This document shows positions 1-13,042 of a DNA stretch of 64,000 nt, piece by piece. Source of the DNA: Epithemia pelagica. Lineage: Eukaryota; Bacillariophyta; Bacillariophyceae; Surirellales; Surirellaceae. Under the pieces are notes generated by a model. It was not told the DNA's origin and searched no databases. It saw only the letters and a list, made by a program, of their open reading frames with translations. The position numbers and the translations under genes are program-made. Every line of letters starts with the position of its first letter. Positions within the stretch are counted from its first letter, which is position 1. The stretch lies in assembly GCA_946965045.2 (NCBI GenBank), contig OX337238.1, positions 2,914,001-2,978,000 on the forward strand. Reading direction: 5' to 3'.

Positions 1-1778
1 GTGGGTCTTACTGGTCATGCTCTTGTGCTGATTCGAGCGATTCTTCCAGAGTCCCAACCACACACGGACCACAACATCTACCCACAGACGGACAGTCCAA
101 ACGTTTGCCTTTTCTTGGATTCGATCCAGCCGCTGTAAAGTGCTCTTCTCTTTGCTTTGTTTTGTCTTTTTTGTTGTTGTTTGGGGATATCGTTAATTGT
201 TACTACGACTTTCTTGTTCTTTCCGGAACCACAATGTCATGATGGTCTCTCTTTTGTCTTCCTCGTCTCTCGTCGTTTCGCCGAGAGTCCTTTTACAGTT
301 CGCGTCACAGTCCTACACCCTACACTGAGTTCTCTACTACTTATCTGATTGGAAGGCATCCGAGTCCCGAGTCCGAAGTACTTTCGCGACTATACTCGAA
401 CTTCCGATTCCGATCCCGTCTCAGACGCCCGCGACTCCACATAAAAAAGGAATCCCCGTCTGTCCGAGTCACGGATGTCACGGGCCAACAAAAAAAAGAT
501 CCTATCACCATGACGACCTACGGACAAAACGACGGCCCACACACATTCGCACACGTTTCCAGTGTGTTTGTTGTGTCAAGAATGATGATGATGATCGAGT
601 GATGGCGGAAATCCTCCAGACACACTCACTCACTCCGATGAACAGCACTCTCCAAACGGCATGACGGATGATTTGCGCAGAGAATGTTTCTTTTTGGGGA
701 GGATGACGACGACAAAGTCCGTTGTGGTCTATGTATAAAGATCGTTGGCAAAAACACACAGACAGACAGGAATGGGGGAGCTGGTGGAGCATTCGACAGG
801 ATGCCGCCGTCCTCGTTGCCGAATTTCGCGGGTCCTTTTTGGGCCACTATATAATACGTGAGGATGATACCCAGCCCGAAACGCCGCCATGGAGCTCTAC
901 ACCAGTCATCCTCGAACCAAACCAAAATAAAACAAAACCATGGAGCCGCATTCACAACCACCACAACCACAAGGACGAGGACTACACAATGCTGCTTCAA
1001 ACTGGAGCAAGAGACTAGCATTCTACCATAACCATTGGCACTGTTTCGCAACGACTTGTTGAGTTGCGACACTGCTCGTGCCACACAGTGAGGAGAGAAC
1101 GAGCGATGATGAGGCTAATGATTGAACCATGAGCTCACAAAGAGAGAGCCAAAGTCGCTGTCTCAACGTGGAAGCTCCTAGCATTTGTTGCATCTTTGCG
1201 TTTGCCAGTGTGGGACAACCGTGTGTGATCGATGATTGGATTGGAACCTATGGATTTGGCCCATTTCGTTGCGCATGGAGGAGGATAGAGCGTTTGGCTG
1301 TGATGCTGATGTATTGTACAAACAGCCAGAAGGAATTTGAAAAGTGCCTCAAGACTGTAACGGACAAGTACTGCTAACTTACCAATATACAGTGGCAAAG
1401 GGGTTCCAGTGAGGCCACGCGTTCTTCTAAATGGTCAGTGTATTCGTGGAATCTCTGGATTTGTGCCGAAGCAGTTATTTTCGTGGATGGTTTTGGACCC
1501 GTTCATCTGTCCAAGTTCATCCATCCGATGACTCAAAGAAGGATGGTTTTGGACGTGTTCATCTGTCCAAGGCCATCCATCCGAGGATATACGACCATGA
1601 TTCAAATCGCCGCGTAGAGGTGCGTCCGTCGTTGCTGCCGTCTTTGGTTCCTGCTTTGGTGTGAAAGGTCCAAAATATTCAGTCCATTTTGTTCGGAGTC
1701 CATTTTCGTATTTTTTTGAGGAGAAAGACGAAACTCTGAGGTCCATTCCTTGGTGTTGTCATAGAATCTGCAAGTACC
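1..1778. other. Spacer and Kelch leader upstream of K1 (module Sp, copy 1)
   Basis: No gene is supported here. The stretch is one copy of a spacer that recurs at about 5740-8508, 48680-50575 and 56801-59519 and starts again after 62444. Landmarks are an AT-rich TATA-like string (ACTATATAATAC, about 846-857) found in each full copy, a short ATG microsatellite near 580, and a leader block (about 1170-1778) that precedes the Kelch start codon. The small open frames inside are short, often begin with non-ATG codons and are not maintained between divergent copies. Confidence 0.6.
1485..1585. repeat. Two-copy leader repeat upstream of a Kelch start
   Basis: The block GGATGGTTTTGGACC continues into a stretch containing GTTCATCTGTCCAAG, and occurs twice, starting at 1485 and 1541 (56-bp period), about 200-300 bp upstream of the K1 ATG. 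Equivalent pairs precede other genes, for example starting at 18039 and 18086 for K5 and in the leaders of K3, K7, K8, K10 and K11. The K4, K6 and K9 leaders keep only one copy (near 12835, 19877 and 40864). Position and conservation would suit a promoter-proximal element, but that is inference. Confidence 0.5.
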
Positions 1779-2989
1779 ATGACGACTTCACAGCAACAGC
1801 ATGCAAACCAATCTGGGCTTGGCTTTCTCAACATTAATAATAACAGTAACGAGCCACATTGGAATACCAGTGACTGGCCAACCCTTTTGGGTGGGTGGCG
1901 TCGGTGGCATGTATCGGCTGTGCTCGACCATCCCGACCAGGATAACACTGCACAGACGGTTGTAATTTGGGAGGAGACAAACAAGGTCAAGGCTTTACCA
2001 ACTCAGTTCTGCTGATGAATCTGGCAGAAAAAACTAAGCAATGGCGCGAAGGACCGCCATTAAACCGCAACCGAGCCTATCATGCTGCGGTGATTTGTAA
2101 CGGAGGAGTTTACGTTATCGGAGGACACAATGGAAGTTCACGTTTGGATAGTATCGAACGGATTGCTGTCGAAAATTTGTGTTCCGAATCCAAGGAAAGT
2201 TCTACCAGCAACCAATGGACGACTGTGACTTGTCGATTGTCGACCGCAAGAGATGAATGTTCGGCTGTTGCCGTGCACAATCGCTATATTGTTGTGATTG
2301 GTGGATCCAACGGAGACCCTTTGTCGACGGTTGATATAATCGATACAGGTATGGCATGCAACCACACTGCGATTGTGGGACCATCCATGTCACTGCCTCG
2401 GTCTGGTTGTGCTAGCGCTCTCATTGGTAATCGTATTTTGGTTGTTGGAGGCTACAATAGGCATAATGCAGAAGTGCTCCATTCAGTGGAGTACTTGGAG
2501 ATTCAAGATCATTCAGGGATCGAGACAATGAACACAGCAAGTGCAGTGTTTCCATCCTCATGCCGTTGGACACGTCATGACCAAATCAATCTTTCCATCA
2601 AACGGTGGTTTCATGGAGTTGTAGCTGTTGGATCATGCCTGATTGTTATGGGAGGTTTCTCAGCACCGGACACTGTTGAAGTCTTGGATACTCGCCGAAA
2701 CACACTTTCGACCTTACCCCAATTAACAGGGTCACGTTATTCATGCAGTGCTGTTGTTCACTCGAGGGGAATTGCTGTGATTAGTGGATATGACGATACT
2801 TCTTGTGCGACACTCTCCTTGGTTGACAAAAATACGTGGTGTTTTCGTCGACTCATTGAGCAGGTGCCGAGTACAATCTTTGGGTCAAGAACAGACTCAC
2901 TGCGATCTTCTTCAGGGCCTACTACATCATGGAAGGAGTCCGGTGAGCGCCGTAAGAAGAAGTTATCAACTGGGAAAACTGAGGCGTAA
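1779..2989 (+). pseudogene. Kelch-repeat protein K1, frameshifted
   Basis: The ATG at 1779 matches the conserved family start (MTTSQQQHANQSG). The frame holds for about 62 residues and is then lost near 1963-1968, where the intact K11 reading GTA-GTT-TTG-GGA has become GTA-ATT-TGG-GAG, a net loss of one base. The rest of the gene is open in the second frame to 2989 and keeps the Gly-Gly blade motifs (VIGGHNG, VIGGSNG, VVGGYN, VMGGF) and the basic tail ending KTEA. The second frame has no ATG near its beginning, so a full protein is unlikely. K1 looks closest to K11, including its downstream flank. A sequencing error is the main alternative. Confidence 0.8.
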
Positions 2990-3089
2990 AAAGTGTTAAT
3001 TGAGAAATATAAATACTATGATTTAAACTCAGTCATGTACCAACATTCTGGGAGAAATGCACTCCACGTTGTGTAACACAAACGTGCGA

Positions 3090-3290
3090 AAGCAAACATA
3101 GTTCTAGAGAGCTCACTTCGAGCAATCACTTCGTGATGTTGCTACGATCCTGTTGCACAAGGAACGATCTGCTTTGTTGGACCCACTGCATTGAAGTGCA
3201 TTGCAGAAGTCCCCGGATAAGATTTTGTGCGTCCGGTCGGTTCTTCTCTAGATCTGATGAGTGTCCGCAGGTTTTGTGGAGGCCACTATA
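3090..3290 (-). pseudogene. Possible 3' remnant of a partner (P) gene after K1
   Basis: Read on the minus strand, this piece ends with SFLVQQDRSNITK, resembling the C-terminal end of the partner family (SFLVLQKIVPTT in P7, SFLVLENCTNNTK in P12). Nothing upstream of it belongs to that family; near 3285 it runs straight into a shortened leader for K2. The same piece follows K11 at about 51895-52085, so the truncated form was duplicated with the K1/K11 gene. The similarity is short and partly out of frame. Confidence 0.35.
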
Positions 3291-3386
3291 TTCAGTCCAT
3301 TCGTTGATTCCCACATTCCGTATTTTCTGAGGTTAAGAGGAGAAAGACGAAGACTCCTTGGTGTTGCTATAAAATCTGCAAGTACC

Positions 3387-4598
3387 ATGACGATGACACT
3401 GCAACGGCAAGCAGAGCAATCCGGCTTTTGCTTTCTGGACAGTGACAATAACAGTCTTGCGCCTAATTGGAATACCAATGACTGGCCTCCCCTTTTGGGT
3501 GGATGGCGTCGTTCGCATGCATCGGTTGTGCTCAACCATCCCGAACAGGATAACAATGCACAGACGCTTGTTGTTTTGGGAGGAGACAAACAAGGTCAAG
3601 GCTACACCAAGTCAGTGTTGTTGTTGAGGTTGGCAAAAGAAAACTTGCAATGGCGCGAAGGACCGCCGTTGAACAACAACCGAGCCTATCATGCCGCGGT
3701 GATTTGTAGCGGAGGAGTTTACGTGATCGGAGGACACAATGGAAGTTAACGCAGGGATAGTATCGAACGGATTGATGTTGCAAATTTGTGTTCAGACTCA
3801 ATAGAAAGTTCTACCAACAACCAATGGACAACTGTGACTTGTCGATTGTCGACGGCAAGAGATAAATGTTCGGCTGTTGCCGTGCACAGTCGCTATATTG
3901 TTGTGATTGGTGGATACAACGGAAACTTATTGTCGTCGGTTGATATAATCGATACAGGTATCGCAAGCAACCACACTGTGACTGTGGGACCATCCATGAC
4001 AGTTCCTCGGTCTGGTTGTGCAAGTGCTGTCATTGGCCACCGCATTTTTGTTGTTGGAGGCCTCGCTGGGTACAATGGAGATGATTTCAAATCAGTGGAG
4101 TATTTGGAGATTCATGATTTTCCCGGCAATGAGACAATGGACACAGCAAGTGCAGTGTTTTCATCCTCACGCCGTTGGACGAGTCACAACGAGGTCAATC
4201 TTTCCATCGGACGATGTATTCATGCAATTGTAGCTGTTGGATCATGTCTTATTGTGATGGGAGGTATCTTGGCCCCGGAGACTGTTGAAGTCGTGGACAC
4301 TCGACGGAACACTGTGTGGAGCTTTCCCCAATCAACAGGGTCACGTTATTCATGCAGTGCTGTGGTTCACTCGAGGGGAATTGCTGTGATTAGTGGAGAT
4401 GACAATGCTTCTTGTGCGATTCTATCGTTGTTTGACAAGAATACGTGGTGTTTTCGTCGACTCATTGAGCAGGTGCCAAGTACAATCTTTGGAACAAGCA
4501 GAGACTCACTGCGATCTGCTCAAGGGTGTACTACAGTATTGAATGAGTCTCATGAGCGCTCTAAGAAGAAGTCATCAACTGGCAAAACTGAGACGTAG
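3387..4598 (+). pseudogene. Kelch-repeat protein K2, one premature stop
   Basis: The ATG at 3387 opens MTMTLQRQAEQSG. The frame runs 120 codons and hits TAA at 3747-3749 just after the second blade motif (YVIGGHNGS). Sister K10 has TCA (Ser) there, so a single C-to-A change explains it. The same frame is then open to 4598 without another stop, giving the remaining four blades and the tail KKKSSTGKTET. This is either a recent nonsense allele or a base-call error. If real, the protein would stop after two of six blades. Sequence and tail place it with K10. Its leader is unusually short because an upstream P gene was cut to a stub. Confidence 0.8.
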
Positions 4599-4774
4599 AA
4601 AGTGTCAATTCTAAAAAAAAATCTTAGGACTAAAACGCAGTCATGAGCATGATTACTGCGAATCGAAGTGCTTGCTGTCCTTCCTGAGAACATTATGCGT
4701 TTACAAACATGCTGGGAGAAATGTACATCACGTTGTGTAACATAAACGAACAACAGCAAACATATAGTTACAAC

Positions 4775-5722
4775 TCAAAAGTAATCACTTTGTGTTGTTG
4801 GTACGATCTTTTGTAACCCAAGGAACGATCCATGCGGGCTGGTTATAGCACAAGCGCAAGAAACAAAAGTCGGTCTGCTCTTGGGTAGAACATCCTCTCC
4901 TTGTTCGATAGTGTTGTCGTTTGGGCGACAAGGGGACGAAACAGACATTGCGGGAGAAATGGGATTCCAGACATTGGTCAACCACAATAAGGGCCTTCCC
5001 ACACGATCACTATCATCGTGAGCTGCAGCATCCTTTCCACGACGACGACAAGTATGGTGGTCCCCAAATGGAGGATGCAACTTCGAATCGTCCTCCTTCT
5101 TGTGGATCCGGGCCGAAGACAACAACCGTATGGTCGTTTTCATTGCATACCTCGTACCATCATCACCACTACTACAACTATCATTGCTGCTGCTGCTGCC
5201 GCAAGTCCACCGAATGGATTCAGGTGCCGCCAAGACCGATGATGACAAGGACGATAACGACGACAATGAGGAGGAATACGAATCCAATCGTTGATGGTTT
5301 CGAGTGATGGACGACGACAAGACGGTTGCTACGTTGGGAACAATCGTTGGTGTCACGTGATTGTCGTTGATGTTGTTTGGAGGGTCTTGCAGTCGAAGTG
5401 GTGGTGGTGGTGGTCCAAGAGACGCACTATCAACTGCACCATCATTACCCCACTCTGGCCTAACGTGACTCAGCTCCTGGTCCAGGTGGTTGTTGTCCTC
5501 TCGAACCTAGGAGTGCGTTTTTTGCTTGTCCACTCTTATTGCGGGTGACACGATCATCTTTCGTAGTAGTTTGTCTTGATGGTTTGAGAAGAAAGGGGAT
5601 ACCGGGGCATTGCAATGGGTGGCCGTTTGCACCCTTTTCATCAAGTCCAAGGCTTTGTCTTGTTCTTGTTTCGTCGTTCGACACAAGCGATCGACCTGGA
5701 CTTGCTGTTGACGTGCCGTCAT
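4775..5722 (-). pseudogene. Partner-family gene P2, short form with in-frame TAG
   Basis: An ATG at 5722 begins MTARQQQVQVDRLC, equivalent to an internal methionine of the long partner protein P7 (MAVRQQQVQIDRLC). The frame stops at TAG (5507-5509), then stays open in the same frame for about 244 codons to 4775. The downstream part includes a Ser-rich stretch (SSLSSLSSSV), a His/Lys block (ARIHKKEDDSK), CRRRGKDAAAH, and the C-terminus ACAITSPHGSFLGLQKIVP. Compared with P7 it lacks the N-terminal Gln/Arg-rich third and an internal stretch holding the acidic repeats and the second LC motif. It converges on K2, 176 bp apart. The same TAG occurs in P10, P12 and P13. Function unknown. Confidence 0.5.
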
Positions 5723-7309
5723 GTTTCTTCTTCCTGTGTTGGGTGTTGGTGTCGTAAACCAGTGTTTGCTTCGTTTTTCGGTAGGAGTTATTCTTCTTCT
5801 TCTTCTTCTTCTAGTGGTTGTCCGTTCGGGTGGAGATGGGTCGTGAAATTGAGGAGAATGCTTTGGCGTTTGCTTGCTTCTTTGTTGTTGTTTGTATTGT
5901 TCATGAAAGTCCTCTCTCTCTCCTCGTCGTCCTCCTTTGTCTTGTTACCAATGAGGAATGAGGATGCGTGGTATAGCGTGCGTGTGTTGTCTTGGAAGTT
6001 GGGGACGGAGAACCCTTTTCCTGTTACAGTCCGTACAACAGTCGTACACTCCTTCATATGTGATAGCCCCAGACTCAAAGGACTTCACCCAGTCTTGAAG
6101 GCTGTTGTACTGGATCGCTCGGTGTGATTTTTGGTCGGACAAGATGGTGGTGGTGGTCCTTTTTCGGAAGGATACGTTGCTTCTCTACTCGATCGAACCG
6201 TTCTCACATCGTCCGTGTCGTCGTAGGTGTCTGCTTCCTTTTCGGAAAGGTTGCTGACCTTGTCGAAAGGGTTATAAATTATTTGTGTTTGAATCGACAT
6301 TCTGAGAGCGACAATGACCGAGGGGATGACTTTGGGCGCCTCCCTTTCTATTTTGGTCTTACTGGTCATGCTCTTGTGCTGATTCGAGCGATTCTTCCAG
6401 AGTCCCAACCACACATGGACCACAACATCTACCCAAAGACGGACAGTCCAAACGTTTGCCTTTTCTTGGATTCGATCCAGCTGCTGTAAAGTGCTCTTCT
6501 GGTTGCTTTGTTTTGTCTTTGTTGTTGTTTGTTTGGGGATATCGTTAATTGTTACTACGACTTTCTTGTTCTTTCCGGAACCACAATGTCATGATGGGTC
6601 TTTCTTTGTCGTCCTCTCGTCGTCTCTCGTCTGGACCCTTGCCCTTTTGCAGTTCGCATCGCAGTCCTACACCCTGGCGTGCGCCCTCCTCGACCGTTGC
6701 CCTCCTCGTCGTTCTACCCTCCGCGCCGGGCGGTCCCTCCTTGAAAGGACTCGACACCGGGAAGTATTAATACTACTTATCTAATTGGAGGGGATCCGAG
6801 TCCCGAGTCCGATGTACTTTCGAGACCATACTCGAACCTCCGATTCCGATCCCGTCTCAGACGTCCGAATCCTTGTCTGTCCGAGTCACGGATGTCGCGG
6901 GCCCTTGGTGGCAGAATCACCATGACGACCTACGGACAAAACGACGGCCCACACCCACATTCGCACACGTTACCAGTGTGTTGGTTGTGTCAAGAATGAC
7001 GACGGCGGCAATCCTCCAGACACACTCACTCACTCCGATGAACAGCACTCTCCAACCGCCATGACGGATGATTTGCGCAGAGAATGGTTCCTTTTTTAGG
7101 AGGATGATGCCAGCCACGAAACTCTCATCCTGTCGTATTAGTCCCCAGAACAACCACAACAACCACTAGGACGACACTGCTGCTGCCAAGCGGCGAATGA
7201 GCCACAACAAGCCAGCAAAAGCACTCTATATACCAACACCAACCCGAACACCAACACGAAAATGACGCTGTTTTTTTGGAACGAGGCGCGTGCTACTGGA
7301 ATGGCGAGA

Positions 7310-7331
7310 CCTCTCTCTCTCTCTCTCTCTC
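7310..7331. repeat. CT dinucleotide microsatellite
   Basis: About 11 CT units in the spacer upstream of K3. The corresponding tract upstream of K13 (58364-58398) is longer, so its length varies between copies of the same module. Confidence 0.9.
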
Positions 7332-8093
7332 GTGCCACAGGAGTGCCAATGACGAGAAGAATCGATTGCCGAGCATAGAGAGTCTCTTCTTCTTCTCCTT
7401 TTCATCCTCCGACGACAAGGTCCATGGTGGTCTATGTATAAAGATCGTTGGCAAAAACACACAGACAGACAGGAATGGGGGAGCTGGTGGAGCATTCGAC
7501 AGGATGCCGCCGTCCTCGTTGCCGAATTTCGCGGGTCCTTTTTGGGCCACTATATAATACATGAGGATGATACCCAGCCCGAAACGCCGCCATGGAGCTC
7601 TACACCAGTCATCCTCGAACCAAACCAAAATAAAACAAAACCATGGAGCCGCATTCACAACCACCACAACCACAAGGACGAGGACTACACAATGCTGCTT
7701 CAAACTGGAGCAAGAGACTAGCATTCTACCATAACCATTGGCACTGTTTCGCAACGACTTGTTGAGTTGCGACACTGCTCGTGCCACACAGTGAGGAGAG
7801 AACGAGCGATGATGAGGCTAATGATTGAACCATGAGCTCACAAAGAGAGAGCCAAAGTCGCTGTCTCAACGTGGAAGCTCCTAGCATTTGTTGCATCTTT
7901 GCGTTTGCCAGTGTGGGACAACCGTGTGTGATCGATGATTGGATTGGAACCTATGGATTTGGCCCATTTCGTTGCGCATGGAGGAGGATAGAGCGTTTGG
8001 CTGTGATGCTGATGTATTGTACAAACAGTTAGAAGGAATTTGAAAAGTGCCTCAAGACTGTAACGGACAAGTACTGCTAACTTACCAATATAC

Positions 8094-8172
8094 AGTGGCA
8101 AAGGGGTTCCAGTGAGGCCACGCGTTCTTCGAAGTGGCAAAAGGGGTTTCAGTGAGGCCACGCGTTCTTCTA
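8094..8172. repeat. Tandem duplication of about 39 bp in the K3 leader
   Basis: The unit AGTGGCAAAGGGG...GCCACGCGTTCTTC occurs twice in a row, starting at 8094 and 8133, with a small indel between units. The leaders of K1 and K11 have one copy, so the duplication is specific to K3. It lies about 340-415 bp upstream of the K3 ATG, outside the coding region. Confidence 0.8.
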
Positions 8173-8508
8173 AATGGTCAGTGTATTCGTGGAATCTCTG
8201 GATTTGTGCCGAAGCAGTTATTTTCGTGGATGGTTTTGGACCCGTTCATCTGTCCAAAGTCATCCGATCAATAAGAGAAGGATGGTTTTGGACGTGTTCA
8301 TCTGTCCAAGGCCATCCATCCGAGGATATACGACCATGATTCAAATCGCCGCGTAGAGGTGCGTCCGTCGTTGCTGCCGTCTTTGGTTCCTGCTTTGGTG
8401 TGAAAGGTCCAAAATATTCAGTCCATTTTGTTCGGAGTCCATTTTCGTATTTTTTTTAGGAAACTCTGAGGTCCATTCCTTGGTGTTGTCATAAAATCTG
8501 CAAGTACC

Positions 8509-9744
8509 ATGACGACTACACAGCAACAGCATGCAAACCAATCTGGGCTAGCCTTTCTCGACATTAATAATAACAGTAACGAGCCACATTGGAATACCAG
8601 TGACTGGTCAACCCTTTTGGGTGGGTGGCGTCGGTGGCATGCATCGGCTGTGCTCGACCATCCCGACCAGGATAACACTGCACAGACGGTTGTAGTTTTG
8701 GGAGGGAAGAAACAAAATCAAGGCTTTACCAACTCAGTTCTGCTGATGAATCTGGCAGAAAAAACTAAGCAATGGTGGGAAGGACCGCCGTTGAGCAGCA
8801 ACCGAGCCTTACATGCTGCGGTGGTTTGTAACGGAGGAGTTTACGTGATAGGAGGAGACAGTGGAAGTTCACGCTTGGATAGTATCGAACGGATTGATGT
8901 CGAAAATTTGTGTTCCGAATCCATGGAAAGTTCTACCAGCAACCAATGGACGACCCTGACTTGTCGATTGTCGACGACAAGAGATCAATGTTCGGCTGTT
9001 GCCGTACAAAATCGCTATATTGTTGTGATTGGTGGATCCTACGGAGTACTTTTGTCGACGGTTAATATAATCGATACAGCTATCGCAAGCAACCACACTG
9101 TGATTGTGGGACCATCCATGTCACTGCCTCGGTCCGGTTGTGCAAGTGCTGTCATTGGTCATCGAATTTTTGTTGTGGGAGGCTACAATAGGCACAATGG
9201 AGAAGCTCTCAAATCAGTGGAGTATTTGGAGTTTCATGATCCTTCAGGCAATGAGACAATGAACACAGCAAGTGCAGTGTTTCCATCCTCATGCCGATGG
9301 ACACATCATGACCAACTCAATCTTTCCATGCGACGGAGTTATCATGCAGTTGTAGCTGTTGGATCCTGTCTGATTGTTATGGGCGGCTTCAGAGCCGCGA
9401 CTACTGTAGAAGTCGTCGATACTCGCCGAAAAACTGTGTGGAACGACCCCCAATTAACCAATGTGCTACGTTTTGGTTGTAGTGCTGTGGTTCACTCGAG
9501 GGGAATTGCTGTGATTAGTGGAGATGACAATGCTTCTTGTGCGACACTCTCCTTGGTTGACAAGAATACGTGGTGTTTTCGTCGACTCACTGAGCAGGTG
9601 CCCAGTACAATCTTTGGGACAAGAAAATACTCACTGCCATCTGCTCCGAAACGCACTACAGCATTGAAGGAGTCCCATGAGCGCTCTACGAAGAAGTTAT
9701 CAACTGGGAAAACTGAGACGAAGACAGTGTCAATTGAGACATAA
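8509..9744 (+). CDS. Kelch-repeat protein K3
   Basis: Complete 411-aa frame from the conserved ATG (MTTTQQQHANQSG). Six Kelch-type blades are marked by paired glycines after a hydrophobic strand: VVVLGG (about 61-66), VYVIGG (111-116), YIVVIGG (to 176), IFVVGG (to 225), LIVMGG (to 293) and GIAVISG (to 338). Each is followed by the family pattern VExxD...W. A Gln/Asn-rich N-terminus precedes the blades and a Lys/Thr-rich tail (TKKLSTGKTETKTVSIET) follows. There is no signal peptide or membrane segment, so cytosol or nucleus is expected. Kelch propellers are usually protein-binding; no BTB, F-box or other partner domain is fused here. Converges on P3. Confidence 0.88.
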   Translation: MTTTQQQHANQSGLAFLDINNNSNEPHWNTSDWSTLLGGWRRWHASAVLDHPDQDNTAQTVVVLGGKKQNQGFTNSVLLMNLAEKTKQWWEGPPLSSNRALHAAVVCNGGVYVIGGDSGSSRLDSIERIDVENLCSESMESSTSNQWTTLTCRLSTTRDQCSAVAVQNRYIVVIGGSYGVLLSTVNIIDTAIASNHTVIVGPSMSLPRSGCASAVIGHRIFVVGGYNRHNGEALKSVEYLEFHDPSGNETMNTASAVFPSSCRWTHHDQLNLSMRRSYHAVVAVGSCLIVMGGFRAATTVEVVDTRRKTVWNDPQLTNVLRFGCSAVVHSRGIAVISGDDNASCATLSLVDKNTWCFRRLTEQVPSTIFGTRKYSLPSAPKRTTALKESHERSTKKLSTGKTETKTVSIET

Positions 9745-9881
9745 AAATATTAGGAGTAAGACGCAATCATGAGAATGAGCACTGCGGTTCGAAGTGCTTG
9801 CTATTCTTCCTGAGAATACAAACATGCTGGGAGTGTACGTTGTGTAACACAAACGAACGACAGCAAACATATAGTTACAAC

Positions 9882-11813
<1,932 letters not shown>

Positions 11814-13042
11814 GGTACAGATTCGAGCGATTCTTCTAGAGTCCAATCGACACCCACACTGCGATACACACCCACAAACAGACTGTCAAAACGTCTATCG
11901 TCCCACTTGGATTGGAAGAAGCCGCAGTTTGCTGTGTGCTTTGTTGTGTATTATTTATTGTCTAGATATCGCTACAACTACGACTTTCTTGTGGTTTCCG
12001 GAACCAATGCCATGGTCTGTCTCTTCCCGCCCTGTCCTTTGTACAGTCTGCATCAGAGTCGTACACTCTGGACTATACAGTCTCTCGTCTATGGATCGGT
12101 CCATCTCAATCTCATCTCCTCATTGTGGTTGGCATCCGAGTCCCGAGGTACCTTTACGACCATACTCAAAGTCCATCCATCCGATCTCAGACGCCCGCGA
12201 CCCCTCACAAAACAGGTATTGTATCCTCAAGCGAGGGATAAAATCTGGTCGCACAAAAAAAAAGAATCTGTTTTCTCATAATGACGGAAATGATTGACGG
12301 ACAGAATGCTAAAATCTTACCCCCGCTGGGAGATAGCATACCAATCCCCATCGCGAAAAAGCCTTTTCTCTCTCGTCTTTGGTTTTGTGGCAGAACCATG
12401 ACAACACCACCAAGAACTACGGCCAACACACATTTGCACACCATCACACACAACGAGCCACACACAGTGTCAAGGATGATGATGATGATGATGGTCGATT
12501 GACGGTGTCGATCCTCCAGACACTCACTCGGTGAATCCTTCACAGTTCAGCACTCTCCAACCAGGACGAATGGTTTGTGCAAGAGGAATGGTTCCTTTTT
12601 TGGGAGGATGATACCAGCCTTGGAACTCTCATCCTGTCGTCGTATTTTACACTGATAGATCCCCAGAACAACCGCAACAACCACCAGGACGACACTGCTG
12701 CTGCCAAGCGGCGAATGAGAAGCCTTTCATGCTTTATTGTGCGACAACCATCTATGATCAGCTTCCCTCGAAATGGGATTGTCAGCGTTCGGGGAATCTC
12801 TGGTTTTGAGCCGGGGTCGATTTTTTGTTTTTCGTGGATGGTTTTGGACCCGATCATCTGTGCAATTCATCCATCTTATGAATGATTGAAATCGCTGCCG
12901 TAGAGGTTCGTCCGTCGTTGCTGCCGTCTTTCGTCCCGGTTTTGGTGTGAAAGGTCCATAAGTCCATTTTCATAATTTATTGAGGAGAAAGCACACAAAA
13001 ATACGAAGCTCTGAGGTCAATTCCTTTGTGTTGGCAAGCACC
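11814..13042. other. Spacer and leader upstream of K4
   Basis: No gene supported. The right half (about 12510-13042) is a leader type shared with K6 (19560-20084) and K9 (40530-41071), with landmarks GAGCCGGGGTCGATTTTTTG and a single copy of the GGATGGTTTTGGACC block. Just before the ATG this leader type is 11 bp shorter than the K3-type leader, which breaks any upstream frame and supports the chosen Kelch start. A short ATG microsatellite lies near 12474-12493. Confidence 0.55.

Larger units (their letters stand above)
5723..8508. other. Spacer and leader upstream of K3 (module Sp, copy 2)
   Basis: No gene supported. The order of blocks matches copy 1 and the 56801-59519 copy: remnant of the 5' flank of P, a block ending in a CT tract, the TATATAA string (about 7550-7557), and the Kelch leader. 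Copy-specific changes are a GC-rich replacement of roughly 95 bp at about 6675-6769, in a place where other copies have a few tens of AT-rich bases, and a local duplication at 8094-8172. Confidence 0.6.

Noticed and set aside
722-1018. 98-aa + frame containing MYKDRWQKHTDRQEWG, present in three Sp copies
   Set aside because: It overlaps the previous frame on the other strand, changes after the TATATAA string in the K13-side copy, and has no recognisable domain.
626-1084. 152-aa minus frame with a hydrophobic, signal-like stretch (repeated at 7293-7787)
   Set aside because: Starts with GTG, lies in spacer DNA, and is truncated in the K11-side copy; the two copies are too similar to show coding constraint.
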